This document shows positions 46,293 through 57,350 of a DNA stretch of 64,000 nt, in pieces. The translations under genes were made by a program, and so were the position numbers. The notes beneath the pieces were generated by a model, which saw nothing but the letters and a program-made list of their open reading frames with translations, made no database searches and had not been told where the DNA came from. Each line of letters starts with the position of its first letter. The stretch's first letter is position 1. The DNA is from Rhizopus sp. PT2906 (taxonomy: Eukaryota; Mucoromycota; Mucoromycetes; Mucorales; Rhizopodaceae): positions 62,001-126,000 of the forward strand of contig JAMYHX010000019.1 in NCBI GenBank assembly GCA_025529335.1, in the 5' to 3' direction.

Positions 46293-48965
46293 CTTTGAAA
46301 GAAAAAGGTAAATTACGATATTCACACTTTGGGTAATCCCTTTCCTCTAATCAACAGTTAGGACTAATTAAATCCCCGACGACCCGTGCGCTGCTTGACT
46401 CGTTTTGCATAACCACAGTGATTCAACTTGAGATGAAGATGGGTTAGGCACTTTACCTGTAAAAATAAAAATTAGCCCAGCGAACGAAATCAATGTTTGA
46501 TATGACGATATAGCGCGAAGGATAACATACAGGACTAACCTCCTTAGCTATATCCGCTATACCAAACATATCAGATAGAAGCCGTCATATAATGAGAGCT
46601 AATAGACGATAAAGGTCAACCATAGAACAACATACACTACATTGAGATAATAAAAAGCAGTATTCTTGACATTTTCTTGTGATAAATAAAAAGATTAATG
46701 TCATTTTTATATGTAACCAATTCCTGTCCCAATAGCTGTCTGCATACTTAATTCAACCTTGGTAGCCTTCAGTAGTGACGCCAATTATCAATTTAGTGGG
46801 ATTCATGAATGACGAAAAAGATGACATAAATAAGAACTAGTGTCCATGCTTGCTCATAGTGTTGATCACAAAAGGAGCGTGATATATTTTACAATTATTC
46901 ATTACAGTAGAGCCATCTACTTTTTTTGTCAGAATCATTCAAAATGCCTATTGTGAACTTTAAAGCTTCACAATACGAAAAGCAGCTGTACCTTTTTAAC
47001 TGGCCCCTTGACCTGAATTTTATAGCATCTACTTTTCTTTTTTAAGCTTAGTTTCTTGAAAGCACCACTTTTGAAGGCTTTTAGCATCATCCTTCTTTTA
47101 GGGTTTGCAAAAATAATATAAACCATGGGGGAAATACAGCCGGCGGTACTTATATTGATGCCTCTATGAGCTTTATCCTTTTTGTTCATCGTAATCCTTT
47201 TGATCTCTGTAGTCGACGCTACATTTTTCTCAGTTATAGGCTCTTTTGAATCCTTGTCCATAAAAACAAGACTCAGCGGTTAGGTTAAGGCTATTGTGCT
47301 CCTTGACGTTAAAGCAATAATTGACATAGCTTAAATTAGATTGCTTTTTTCTTTTGTAAAGGTTTTGAAAGCTTTTTTTCAATTTCAGGTAAAATTGCTT
47401 GAATCTAACAGTATTGGATGTGTTGCTACTTGAATAGCATGCTCTAGGATATAAGCCTACTACAAAGTCAACCAATGAGGAATGAGGGATAACTTTCTCC
47501 TTAAAATAATTCATGCAGTCCATCAATTTTTCAACTCAGGAACGTTTTTCAAAGTTACAATGTAAACAAACCAAAAACTATAAAAGAAGGCTCTCTTCAA
47601 CCTTTTTTTTTCTCTTCACACTCGAACTCTATAGTTTGCCCAATTCCGAGATTGAAGGGATGTTCCTAGAGCATCTTGGATGTTGAAGTACCGGGTAGCT
47701 GGTTTTTTGCCTCTTCGGAGGTGGAGCGGGAGTTCTTATTTTTCTTCTCTAAAGCTATATGCTTTCTTTTTATTATTAGAATTAATCTAAATGAAAAAGA
47801 AGAAAAAAAAAACTATAATGTATTTGCACAAAAAGAAATTATTTTATATAAATTTACCTTCATGCTTTCATCCTTCCTTTTATTAAAGCTTCTTATTTAG
47901 GCAGACTTAAAAAGAGTTAACAAAGTGCTGGGTAAACCCGTAAGGATGAAAATGGCTACAGTTATATTAACGGCTGCGATCCCTTGATCACTTCTTTGAT
48001 CATCCCTTTTCTAAAAATGATTAGTTACCTATAATTAGTGTCTTTCATGCATCTAAGCATGCTACACGCACTCTTGACGTTCTTAATATTGCACGAATGG
48101 TAAGCCAAGTCTTTTTATGTAGTAAGAGTAGATGTGCTACGTCTACCATGAGAGAGACGCGAAAACCCCAATCAAGAGGCATTATAGCTTGTCTACTCTA
48201 CTTCCAGTATCGTGTATTGTAGTTTTATACCACTGAACGCATCCGTTTATGATTACGGTCCTATCAAGTTAACATATGACGATCATGAGTCAAAATGGGA
48301 GCGCGAAGTCTAGCTTGCTTTGGTCGCATATGGTTCATGCGTCAATCAGATACTGTTGAGATAACCTTTAGGGCGCAAAAAATGAAAAGTAATTCGTTTT
48401 CATATCTTAGTTTATGTCTGGATCTGTAATAGACACGCTGAGAAAGGCGTTCCTTCCGTCTCAGTAATCAGTATCAGCTGGGACTATAATGTCACAGGTG
48501 GCCCAAGTTACAATGTCATTCGTACGTTTCGTGTGTAATAAAGTCCATAATAGGTTGATTAATGTGTTGAAAACTATCATTTCTATTGCCACCTTTTAAA
48601 GTAAGAGCGGTGATACGTAAGTTGTATTGCTCTACTCAATTGGATAACAGCAATAGTCTCTTACATGGTGGGGACTAATTAAAATGCACAATAAAGAGCT
48701 TTTGTAGGGCTTCCATTATCATATGTGCTCTCACTGTCGTATTTATGATTGTTCAATGTGTCATAAGCATGATGACAAATGTATAAAAAGGCATTGCCAC
48801 TAAACCATGTAGCACTGTGACCTGGTGTTTAAAAAGCATCACTGTCTAATTTAGCCTAAAAATAGTAGTGTGGGGATACTTGACATGTGATTTGTCCAAT
48901 TAAATAACCGATTATCAATGGAAAAGAAAAAAAAATCTTTCTTTTTCTTCCTTTTTTACATAAAC
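46293..48965. other. Mostly non-coding region with one doubtful gene
   Basis: AT-rich stretch between AVL9 (-) and the methyltransferase (+). Apart from a doubtful hypothetical gene at 46968-47523 (-), I see only short ORFs without domains. Confidence 0.5.
46968..47523 (-). CDS. Doubtful hypothetical gene (two overlapping frames)
   Basis: From 47523 a frame reads MDCMNYFKEKVIPHSSLVDF with a basic region (FKQFYLKLKKSFQNLYKRKK). A second frame overlaps its end and continues with NVASTTEIKRITMNKKDKAH and a Lys-rich C-terminus to 46968. A short intron near 47260-47310 could join them, but no strong donor/acceptor pair is evident; a frameshifted relic is equally possible. No domain recognised. 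Confidence 0.25.
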
Positions 48966-50381
48966 ATGAGAAGAGCAAAGTCTATTTATGAAAAAAAGAA
49001 TAATAGTAGAAGAAGGTCTTGGTTCAATGGCCCATTTTTTAGTATGTTCTCTTCTGAACCACCTTCGCCTGAAAGAAGGCCGAGTTTAGAACTTAATAAG
49101 CAACGCTCCCAGTCATTAAATGAAGAGCGGCCTTCTTTACGACCAAAGATATCCCGGATATTATCGAGGGCTACTAGAAGACACCATAAGAAACCATCAT
49201 TAGATACACCAAGTGTACAAGATACTCTTGAACATCAAGATACAGACGAAGAAAACGAAGACAAAGACTTGTTGCAAAGACATTTATTAAAACCAGACGA
49301 TGAAGAAGCAGACCGCATTCAATTAAAGAATGACCTGGTCAAATTGGCTTTTGAAGGGTAAAAGCATAATTATGGTGTCATTAGCTCTACTTACCATGCA
49401 CTGTCACTATAGTGAATTTTCTTTGCCATTTGATTATCGAGATTTAGATTATGCTAGAATATTAGACGTTGGATGCGGACCAGGCTCATGGTGCATTGAT
49501 CTTGCTCAAAAATACCCAAAGATTGAAGTCATTGGCGTAGACAATGATGACATGTTTCCTTTAGCTCACGTTTTACCACCAAACTGTCAATTGATCGTCT
49601 GTAACGTACTCAATGGACTGCGAGAGTTCCCTGATGAAAGCTTTGATGTTATTCATATCCGATTCATGGTGCTCTCGCTCACCACACCTCAGTATAAGAA
49701 GGTAGTAAAGGACTGCTGGCGGCTTTTGAAACCTGGAGGATACATTGAAATACTTGAAACAGACTTGATCATCTATTCTGCAGGGCCCTTGACACAAAAG
49801 ATGAACAACGAGAGTACTTATCTACATTGAAGTTTTGTTGTTGATGCTTATAAATTTCTTAAATAGTGCTGGAACTAGCCATTAATCAGGGATATGACAT
49901 AAGAGAGCAGTCAAGTATGCTGACCAAGATTGTTCCCGATGAAGGAATAAATAAGCAAGTAAAATATAGATCAATACCCATCGGAGTATGGGGAGGCAGA
50001 ATTGGAGTACTTTGTAGAGATGACATGATCAACATGCTGACGAAATTTCAGTCTGCTGCACGAGAGCACTGTTACAAAGAAAACAACACGTTTGATCAAG
50101 ACATTTCAGTGGTCATTAGAGAAATGGACCAATACAAAAGCTTCAGCAATTACTATTTCTACAGCGCTCAAAAACCAATTCTTACACCAAATACTAGCAC
50201 AAGCAATATTAGTAGTATTAATTATAATGCTAACCAAAGTATCAGTGGTAACAGTAGTATTAGCTATAGTAACAGTGATCATAATAGCCATAGTCATAGT
50301 AGTAACCATAGTAATAATAATAATAACGAAAAAAAGCCAAATAGCTTAGCGCCTGTCATTATAAACCCAAAATCACTTTAA
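48966..50381 (+). CDS. SAM-dependent methyltransferase (class I) with low-complexity Asn/Ser tail
   Basis: Three exons: 48966-49357, 49413 to about 49811, then about 49867-50381, joined in frame (LAFEG-EFSLPFDYRD and KMNNE-MLELAINQGYD). The N-terminal 120 residues are basic and Ser/Arg-rich (RRAKSIYEKKNNSRRRSWF), then acidic (DTDEENEDKDLL). The catalytic domain has motif I ILDVGCGPGSWCIDLA, the acidic end of beta-2 (VIGVDNDD), motif II FPDESFDVIHIRFM and motif III LLKPGGYIEILE. The last 60 residues are Asn/Ser/His-rich, encoded by AAT/AGT repeats. Similar methyltransferases are multiplied in mucoralean fungi. Substrate unknown. Confidence 0.87.
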
Positions 50382-50470
50382 TTGTACAACAATAACGATA
50401 ATAATAACAACAGCAATAATACTAGTAATAATAATAATAGTAATAGTAATGGTAGTAATAATAATAAAAT
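50200..50470. repeat. Imperfect AAT/AGT/AAC trinucleotide repeat
   Basis: Triplet-rich tract that starts within the methyltransferase coding region (as Asn/Ser codons), crosses the stop codon and continues in the 3' flank as ATAATAAT-type repeats. Confidence 0.85.
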
Positions 50471-52238
50471 AATAAAGTTAGTAATCATAGATCCATAAAA
50501 GCATGCACACTCTAATAAACATTCTCTAGCGCGATCTGATTATTATTTCAATCTCTGACAATGATCAACTACCTTAAAATGAGTGGACGAATCTGCATGC
50601 AGCAACTAACAATAAAAGAGGCTCCTAATGCGTATTGCTGCAGGATGACATTCCAGGACCTATGTTAAGAGCATATGGTAGCCTGGGGGAATCTTTATGC
50701 GTCAATACACTCTATAAATTACGAAAATGATGATGTAAATAAAATCTCATCGTTTTCCTTGCATCAAGAGTAAAGCTCACTTCATATTCAAGAAACTAGA
50801 GAGAGAGAGAATATTATAATTACAAAAAGTGATTCAAACGTAGCATTCATCGAGATTGTGTGGGACATACGCGTTTCTATTAGACATTTAGTCTATTAAT
50901 CTAGTAAAATCTGACTGTCCATAAAGTTTAGAGACACAAACGGATGCATATGAATTTTGCTTCAGAAAAGCTTGTTCAAACATTCAAGTAGTTTTCTTCT
51001 ACCGACTACTTATACTTGATACCAAGTATTTAGAATAAAGTTACCATCATTTGCTATAAACTACATGCTGAGATTGCTATCAAAGCAACTGATGGCTTGT
51101 ATACCTTTCTAAAACTAATGTAGCATTTCTAAATACTTGTAATATAATTTATTCATAAACACAGTAGTCTAGAACAACATTACTCTCGAGAAAAGGTACG
51201 CATTGCCATCGATCCCTCCTTTTTGGTAAGTTAGGAACCTTCTCAAATGATTTCAGTCTGTCTTTTCTTCGGATTAATTAAAGTCATAAATTGAACTACG
51301 GTCGTATAAATATTATTGAATAAGTTATTGACTCATTTATGAAAGCTCGCATGTAGATACTTTTTTTGAAAACTCATCACTTTATATATCAATATGTTGT
51401 ATCATTTCTTTGCTGTAACTATGAATTTCTGACAAATGGAAAAGCAATGACAGTGTTTGAGTGCAAATCTCATATTCTAAATGGTTAACGGTAGAGTTTT
51501 TCGTATATGTGTTACATGAAGCATATTGCAGTCGAGCACCATCATCATAATTATGAACATACCTCTACTTTTCCATGTTACATCCCGCAATACTGAACTA
51601 ACTTCAAGATATTGAGGCTTTGATGGACACATGACTTGATGTACCTGAAGCACGACAAAAGGTTGTTTTGAATAATATATCTTTGGCCTTTTAGGCAATG
51701 GTATAGCTTGCTCGTTTATTAAAAATGACTTTACTAAATATACTCATGTCCTGTTGTCATATAAAAAGAATTCTTTGCAACTTCCATGTCCTTCCGCTAT
51801 AGGAAATTTTAGTCTTATCAGGTGTATATCGTCGATCTGCTGTATATCTGCTTAACCATTTTAAGCAATTGGGAATGCTGAAAAAGTGAAACAGAATAGC
51901 GGCGGCTGTAGGAGGAGAAAAGATAGAGAAAGAGAGGGACAGGGCTCAATAGCATTTACACCTATGTCTGTATCAATGTCGCTTATGCCAAATGAAATGG
52001 CTACCTTGAGCTTAGATCATAGTTGTATGCCTTTCTGCTGTATTTTTTATTTAGCATATACTCAAATGACTAAAGCAATGACCAATGCGTCGCCTACAAA
52101 CTCCCAAACTTTACAGTTAATTACCCACGAACAATTTTATACAATCTAATGAAGCTAAAACTAAACAGTTCTAGCTAAATGTTATGAACCATTAGGCTTG
52201 TATCACTAGGTAGATGAGCGAACTGTTCAGTGAAAAGG
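50382..52238. other. Intergenic region with AAT-type repeats
   Basis: The first 90 bp continue the AAT/AGT repeat of the preceding gene beyond its stop. The rest is AT-rich without supported genes; short ORFs at 51477-51698 (-) and 51886-52149 (+) have no recognisable content. Confidence 0.55.
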
Positions 52239-52246
52239 TATAAAAA
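52239..52246 (+). promoter_or_regulatory. TATA box of first GH134-like gene
   Basis: TATAAAAA located 65 bp before the ATG, followed by a short A/C-rich leader. Spacing is typical for a strongly regulated fungal secreted-enzyme gene. Confidence 0.6.
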
Positions 52247-52303
52247 AGAAACTAGTTTTGATGCAGATCAAAAACCATCAACACACATTCTATTCATTCA
52301 ACA

Positions 52304-52849
52304 ATGCTTTTTAAGTCTGTCTGCCTCTTTTTGACTCTCTCATTGGCTGCTGCTGCTACCACTGACCGTGGATCATACACTGTTCCTGGCTTAGGTAAGA
52401 GAAAACAAGAGATCTTGAGCTCTGGCGGTGAAGTTTTGGATTTGGCTATTGCTATGCTCGAGAGCGACCATATGATTACTGACTATGCCTACGGTGATAA
52501 CAAGTCTGGCGATGCTGCCAACTTTGGTATTTTTAAGCAAAACTGGTTTATGCTCCGTACTTCCACTTCTCAATTCAAGGGTCAACCTGCTAGCGATTCC
52601 AACAATGGTGCTGTGCTTAACAAGGATCTTAAGGCCGATATCAAAGCTAGACATGAGTCTCAAAAGTTCTATGGTCCTGATAAGTGGTTCGGTGGCCATA
52701 GAAACGGTGAAAGCGGCTTGAACAATTCCGATACAGCCGACATCAACACCTACAAAAGCGGTGTTAACTGGATTCAGGACCAACTTTCCAGCGATCCCAA
52801 GTACTTGAAGGACGATACCAGATTCTGGGTCGATGTTACTCCTATCTAA
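52304..52849 (+). CDS. Secreted GH134-like beta-1,4-mannanase (copy 1)
   Basis: Single-exon gene for a 181-residue secreted protein. Signal peptide MLFKSVCLFLTLSLAAAA, then a mature part containing LDLAIAMLESDHMITDYAYG, DNKSGDAANFGIFKQNWFML, KFYGPDKWFGGHRNGESGL and C-terminal DDTRFWVDVTPI. The compact lysozyme-like size and these blocks match family GH134 as I know it. Glu53 (in MLE) and Asp65 (in YGD) are 12 residues apart, the same spacing as the reported catalytic pair Glu45/Asp57 of a bacterial GH134 enzyme. Highly C/T-ending codons suggest strong expression. The middle of the gene is identical to that of copy 2, 1.5 kb downstream. The family assignment is from motif memory. Confidence 0.75.
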   Translation: MLFKSVCLFLTLSLAAAATTDRGSYTVPGLGKRKQEILSSGGEVLDLAIAMLESDHMITDYAYGDNKSGDAANFGIFKQNWFMLRTSTSQFKGQPASDSNNGAVLNKDLKADIKARHESQKFYGPDKWFGGHRNGESGLNNSDTADINTYKSGVNWIQDQLSSDPKYLKDDTRFWVDVTPI

Positions 52850-53748
52850 ATCATTCGTTTCTCGGAATAAATAAAGATATATTTATATTTATTATCATGA
52901 CCATAATACATTTCATCATCAGACACTTCTTCCGCTTACGTAACTGAAAGAGTGCGAAGGGATAATTAGGGATCATTACCAAAAAAATTAGATTGGGAAA
53001 ATCTGATAGGTTGCATATTTATCTAAAAACTAATTCAGATAAAGCATTGTTTATCACCGATGCGAATTAATGGTACATATTACTATCAAAAATGGCCATT
53101 AAAAATCTTAATAGGCATCTGTTCAGACTAAAGCGTGCTACACAATTTTTTTTTCTTTGCATGTTTCTATCTAAAATATATCCCAGCAGTTTCGGTTTTT
53201 GACATGTTTTATTTTAGATTGATTTCAAGTAATACAAAGAGGTATGTTGCAAATTAAATGTTTCGGTATATTCTCATTTGATGCATTTTTCTTTTCTTTT
53301 ACAAACTACAATGGCGATACACACTTATAGACTATTAATGACGATAGAACGTAATGCTACCATGTTAGTCAATCATTAACTTAGTCATGGTTTCCATGGA
53401 TACATCGTCTGTAATGCATAGGCTTCAATGTAACTCAGTCCATTATTAAAAATTCATATGTGTGTGACACTTCTTGATGATAAATTTGTTAAATTCACTT
53501 AATTTATCACGTTATGCAAGTTACAAGACCGCTACCATCACCATTGCCTTAATAGTCAAGAACTGATCATCTTTTAGCAAGAAAAAGGGCAAGTAACACA
53601 TCGACATTATAGTTGTCTGTCATTGGCTTTAGTATCTAGGTCCAGCTATGAGATTTTGTTTCAGTGTAATATATTAACATTGATATGAGCTTACGTATTC
53701 GTCCATTATAGAAAGTTGTACATATGGCTATCGTCAGAGTTCAAGAAG
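52850..53748. other. Spacer between the tandem GH134-like genes
   Basis: About 0.9 kb of AT-rich sequence with no ORF worth naming and no visible similarity to the flank of copy 2 outside the genes. Confidence 0.6.
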
Positions 53749-53756
53749 TATAAATA
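53749..53756 (+). promoter_or_regulatory. TATA box of second GH134-like gene
   Basis: TATAAATA 48 bp before the chosen ATG (53797). An upstream in-frame ATG at 53764 lies only 8 bp after this box and so is unlikely to be in the mRNA, supporting the start at 53797. Confidence 0.6.
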
Positions 53757-53796
53757 GAGTAGCATGCTTCATTCAGTCTTCTGCATTCAATTCAAC

Positions 53797-54348
53797 ATGC
53801 TTGTCAAGTTCTTTGCTCTTTTCCTTTTCTTTACCTTTACTTTGGTCTCTGCTAGGCCCGGCGATAGAGGCCATTATCCTGTTAATGACTTGGGTAAGAG
53901 AAAGCAACAAATTTTGAACGCTGGTGGTGGAATTTGGGATTTGGCTATTGCTATGCTCGAGAGCGACCATATGATTACTGACTATGCCTACGGTGATAAC
54001 AAGTCTGGCGATGCTGCCAACTTTGGTATTTTTAAGCAAAACTGGTTTATGCTCCGTACTTCCACTTCTCAATTCAAGGGTCAACCTGCTAGCGATTCCA
54101 ACAATGGTGCTGTGCTTAACAAGGATCTTAAGGCCGATATCAAAGCTAGACATGAGTCTCAAAAGTTCTATGGTCCTGATAAGTGGTTCGGTGGCCATAG
54201 AAACGGTGAAACTGGTTTGAACAATCCCTATACCGAAGATATTACCAACTACAAGAATGCTGTCAACTGGATCCATGATCAGCTTGCCAGTGATCCCAAG
54301 TACTTGAAGGACGACACCAGATTCTGGGTCGACGTTACCGCTATTTAA
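53797..54348 (+). CDS. Secreted GH134-like beta-1,4-mannanase (copy 2)
   Basis: Intronless tandem paralogue of copy 1, 183 residues. Signal peptide MLVKFFALFLFFTFTLVSA, followed by DRGHYPVNDLGKRKQQIL and the shared core with AMLESDHMITDYAYGDNK. The proposed catalytic Glu and Asp are retained with the same 12-residue spacing. The C-terminal part (LNNPYTEDITNYKNAVNWIH) differs from copy 1 at many codons, including synonymous sites, yet 53937-54211 is identical base for base to 52438-52712. Both copies look functional. Different signal peptides and promoters suggest separate regulation. Family assignment carries the same caveat as for copy 1. Confidence 0.75.
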   Translation: MLVKFFALFLFFTFTLVSARPGDRGHYPVNDLGKRKQQILNAGGGIWDLAIAMLESDHMITDYAYGDNKSGDAANFGIFKQNWFMLRTSTSQFKGQPASDSNNGAVLNKDLKADIKARHESQKFYGPDKWFGGHRNGETGLNNPYTEDITNYKNAVNWIHDQLASDPKYLKDDTRFWVDVTAI

Positions 54349-55009
54349 AATGGCTTGAAAGAGGAATTTCTTAGAGTTATGACTATATCAATTTCTTTTA
54401 AATAAATTCAGCCGGATAAAAATAACATACCTCCTCTGTGGGTATTTTAAGGGTTTGGAACTACATGTATATACCTTTGGGCTCCAGTTTTCATGGTACT
54501 TCAATCGTTATCACCAAATCCTTCACACTTTTATTAAGCACCATTGTGTTCGGTTTTATAGCCGGCCCAAAAGATACACAACAAGCCAGGAACTTAAGCT
54601 TCTATCGCGTATTATTTTTGTTGTATGATGTATGTTTTGATGACTACAGATTAAAGAGTTTGTGATCTTCCCCTATTGTCATCTATAACACAAAAAAGGG
54701 AATTATCAAGACAACTAATCCTAGAGAAGATTATGAGGAATATTCATTGGACTAAAGCTACCAGTCCAAGGATCATTCCATATCATCCTCATTTTTTCTT
54801 TATTCTTATGGAGTTGATATGACACTCTCTTGATGTTGAGTTGTCATACATTTAATCCATTCTTCTAGGGGAGCATCCACTGCATTTCTTCGTATCCGTG
54901 AAAATATGATCCTTTTTTTGATAAATGAATTTTTCAATTAAATTATGCAATATTACAGCGTAGAATCAACTATTTGAACTGCTGAATCCTTTATGGTATT
55001 TGTAAATGA

Positions 55010-55880
55010 CAAGCATTCTGCAAGGCCAGATAAGCACCAACCGTGTCGAAGGCAGCCATGCCAATTTAAAAAGAAGTCTGGAAGCGTCGAACAGCTTGTT
55101 TGTGTCCTATACAACCATTGACAAGTGGTATAGACAGAAAGTAAGTGTTTTGTTTTGGGGGCGACAGAGTTTCTTGTAATATACGGGCTTTATATTTAAT
55201 AAAAAGACAACTACTCATAAACTAGCATGCTTCTATTGTTGCTTTATTAACATATCATGTAACTTTGCATAAATGAGAAAAGATATTTATTCATTTAAAG
55301 CACAAGACCATTTCATTGCAATGCTCACACTTTCTTTGCACGATGTGGTTCTGAACTATCTTTAAAAATCATTAGGACACAAAAAATGATCGGCAGCTGG
55401 ATAAAGAGACGTTCAGCGTTGACTCTCATATCAGTACCCAGCACAAGAATGCTTTAAGTGAGATTGTTCACAACGTGTCTGCCATTGCAATGAACGCAAT
55501 CAAGATAGAACTATCGCACTTGGAACCATTGAAACATACAGCGCCGGTCTCTGCATGCACTATGTGCTCCATTTACGTGCATTTCAATATACCCTGCAGA
55601 CATATGATACCTTGATTCGAACCTATACCCTTATATATGATATCCGCCAGATGGCATATATTCCCTGAAAGAACTGTCAGCGCGTCTGCTGAAGCGACGC
55701 AATACAGTTTAAACCAACAAGATACCCAAGACATAGATATCATCAGAAGCGAATCATCAAAATGCTTTCACGAGATCGAGGAGAAGGCAGTATTGAAAAA
55801 TCGTCCTCTATTTATACTTTTTCTTCAGCAGGTAAACCTGGTTATCCTGGAACAATTAATAACCCTTATTCATAGGTAGT
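55010..55880 (+). pseudogene. MULE transposase relic, C-terminal half with SWIM-type zinc motif
   Basis: Decayed coding sequence. The first stretch contains STNRVEGSHANLKRSLE, a hallmark that follows the catalytic core in fungal Mutator-like transposases. After a non-coding or intron-like gap (55140-55375) come a helical stretch and a SWIM-like finger (MCSIYVHFNIPCRHMI), then stops. No intact frame and no start. The catalytic core is absent on the 5' side. Confidence 0.65.
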
Positions 55881-56639
55881 AATAACTGTCGTAGAGTAAT
55901 GTCTGCTTATAACTGACATTGAGATAAACGACTGTAATAAGTATAAATAGAGCGAATTCATAAATATAAGATTACGTGTACACACTTTTTAGTGATAAGT
56001 CAAATCAAGTAGAATCTCTCCTTTGAATATAAATCATTACTTCACCATATGAAAGGAGACACTTCTTTAAAAAATAATCCTTCTTATGGGTAAAAGCAGT
56101 ATCATAACCCAGATCATGAAATGAACAATAGGGTCAGTACCAGGAACGAATCAAAAGTTTTCTTTATGAACTCAGGAACCGTTAGTCAATCATATCCTTA
56201 GTAACTATAATCCACACTTATAATAGTAGCTTATCAGCCATTTGATAGTAACTATAAATAGTAGATAATTAATTTATTTGTATGTTTCTTCTGTCTTTAT
56301 CTCAGAATAAAGATTAGTCTCAAAGAGCACTTCTTTTGTCTTTGTCTTGTGTCTCTAAACCATTACATAACAACCATTACCGTAGCAGAACGAATCAGAT
56401 TGTACCTTAATTTAACTCATATCAAAAAGTATAAATGGAGCCCTCTTTTTCATTGTATTTTGAATTATTTCATATCAATAAAGCATATTATATTCTTGTT
56501 ATATTCTTTCTAAAAAAGGATATACACAGTTCTAATAGTACTTTTGTCTTTTTCTTATTCTACCCTACGTATTTTCATTATCCCAAACACAGCGAGAAGC
56601 ACTTTCTTCAAGCAGTCTTCTTTGCTCATAAGTAAGTCA

Positions 56640-57350
56640 GCCATCGATCTTGCACGTCGATTCAATGAAATGTTTGTTTTTTATGCCACTTACAAGACCA
56701 ATCGACATAAGCTCCCCTTTATGAACATTGTTAGCATCAAGAACACTGGATACCCAAGTGTCTTTTCGTTCTGTGTGGCTGATGGCTGGATTACAATTGA
56801 AACCTCTGAGAACTTCACTTGGTTTCTCAAGAAATTAAAGGACGTCGTGTCTGATGAGACTCAATGAGTTGATACCCATGATAATTATCACTGATAGTGA
56901 TGTAGGTCTGACTGGGTCGTGTGAGGAGGTATTTCCTGAAGCAAAGAAGCTTCTATGCCAGGTTCGCCTGAGAAGAAGCATCAGAACTAAACCCCTTACC
57001 TACTTTGGAATGAAGAACAAGTATGAGCCTTTGGAAAAAAACACTCAGTTACATGATGTGTAGTGTTTTTGATAACAAGACTACTGGTATCAAAGAAGCT
57101 GTCACCAGTGACAGACTATTCGAGGTTGTTAAAGACATGTACAGCAAAGCTGCCTTGGCGTCAAGTGGCCCTAAAAAAGTCATGGAATACCTGGGCATGT
57201 AGGTCATGCATTGAGTTTAGATATCAATTTGTATTATCTGCATGTATACTGGTAAGTAAAATAACTTGGTTATAGGAAGTTGGAGTACAAGGAGAAGTGG
57301 GTTGGCGCTTGTATTGGAGGAATTTAGCACTTTGGAGTTACCAGCCTATC
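56640..57350 (+). pseudogene. MULE transposase relic, catalytic-core half
   Basis: Decayed plus-strand coding sequence with the order seen in Mutator-like transposases: YATYKTNRHKLPFMNIVSI, FVLKKLKD-type linker, MIIITDSDVGL followed by EEVFPEAKKLLC, then KKVMEYLG and EYKEKWVGA, ending near HFGVTS. The expected Trp-His after LLC is lost, and frames change near 56867 and 57063 with in-frame stops near 57200. It ends just where the other relic (55010) would begin in an intact element. Confidence 0.65.

Noticed and set aside
47676..47900. Plus-strand ORF near 47.7 kb
   Set aside because: AT-rich Lys/Phe/Ile string without a recognisable start or homology-like pattern.
52391..52783. Minus-strand ORFs opposite both GH134-like genes
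   Set aside because: Antisense shadows produced by codon bias; no start context or family resemblance.
55612..55626. Possible tRNA B-box (GATTCGAACC, minus strand)
   Set aside because: No matching A-box or cloverleaf around it; it falls within the decayed SWIM segment of a MULE relic.
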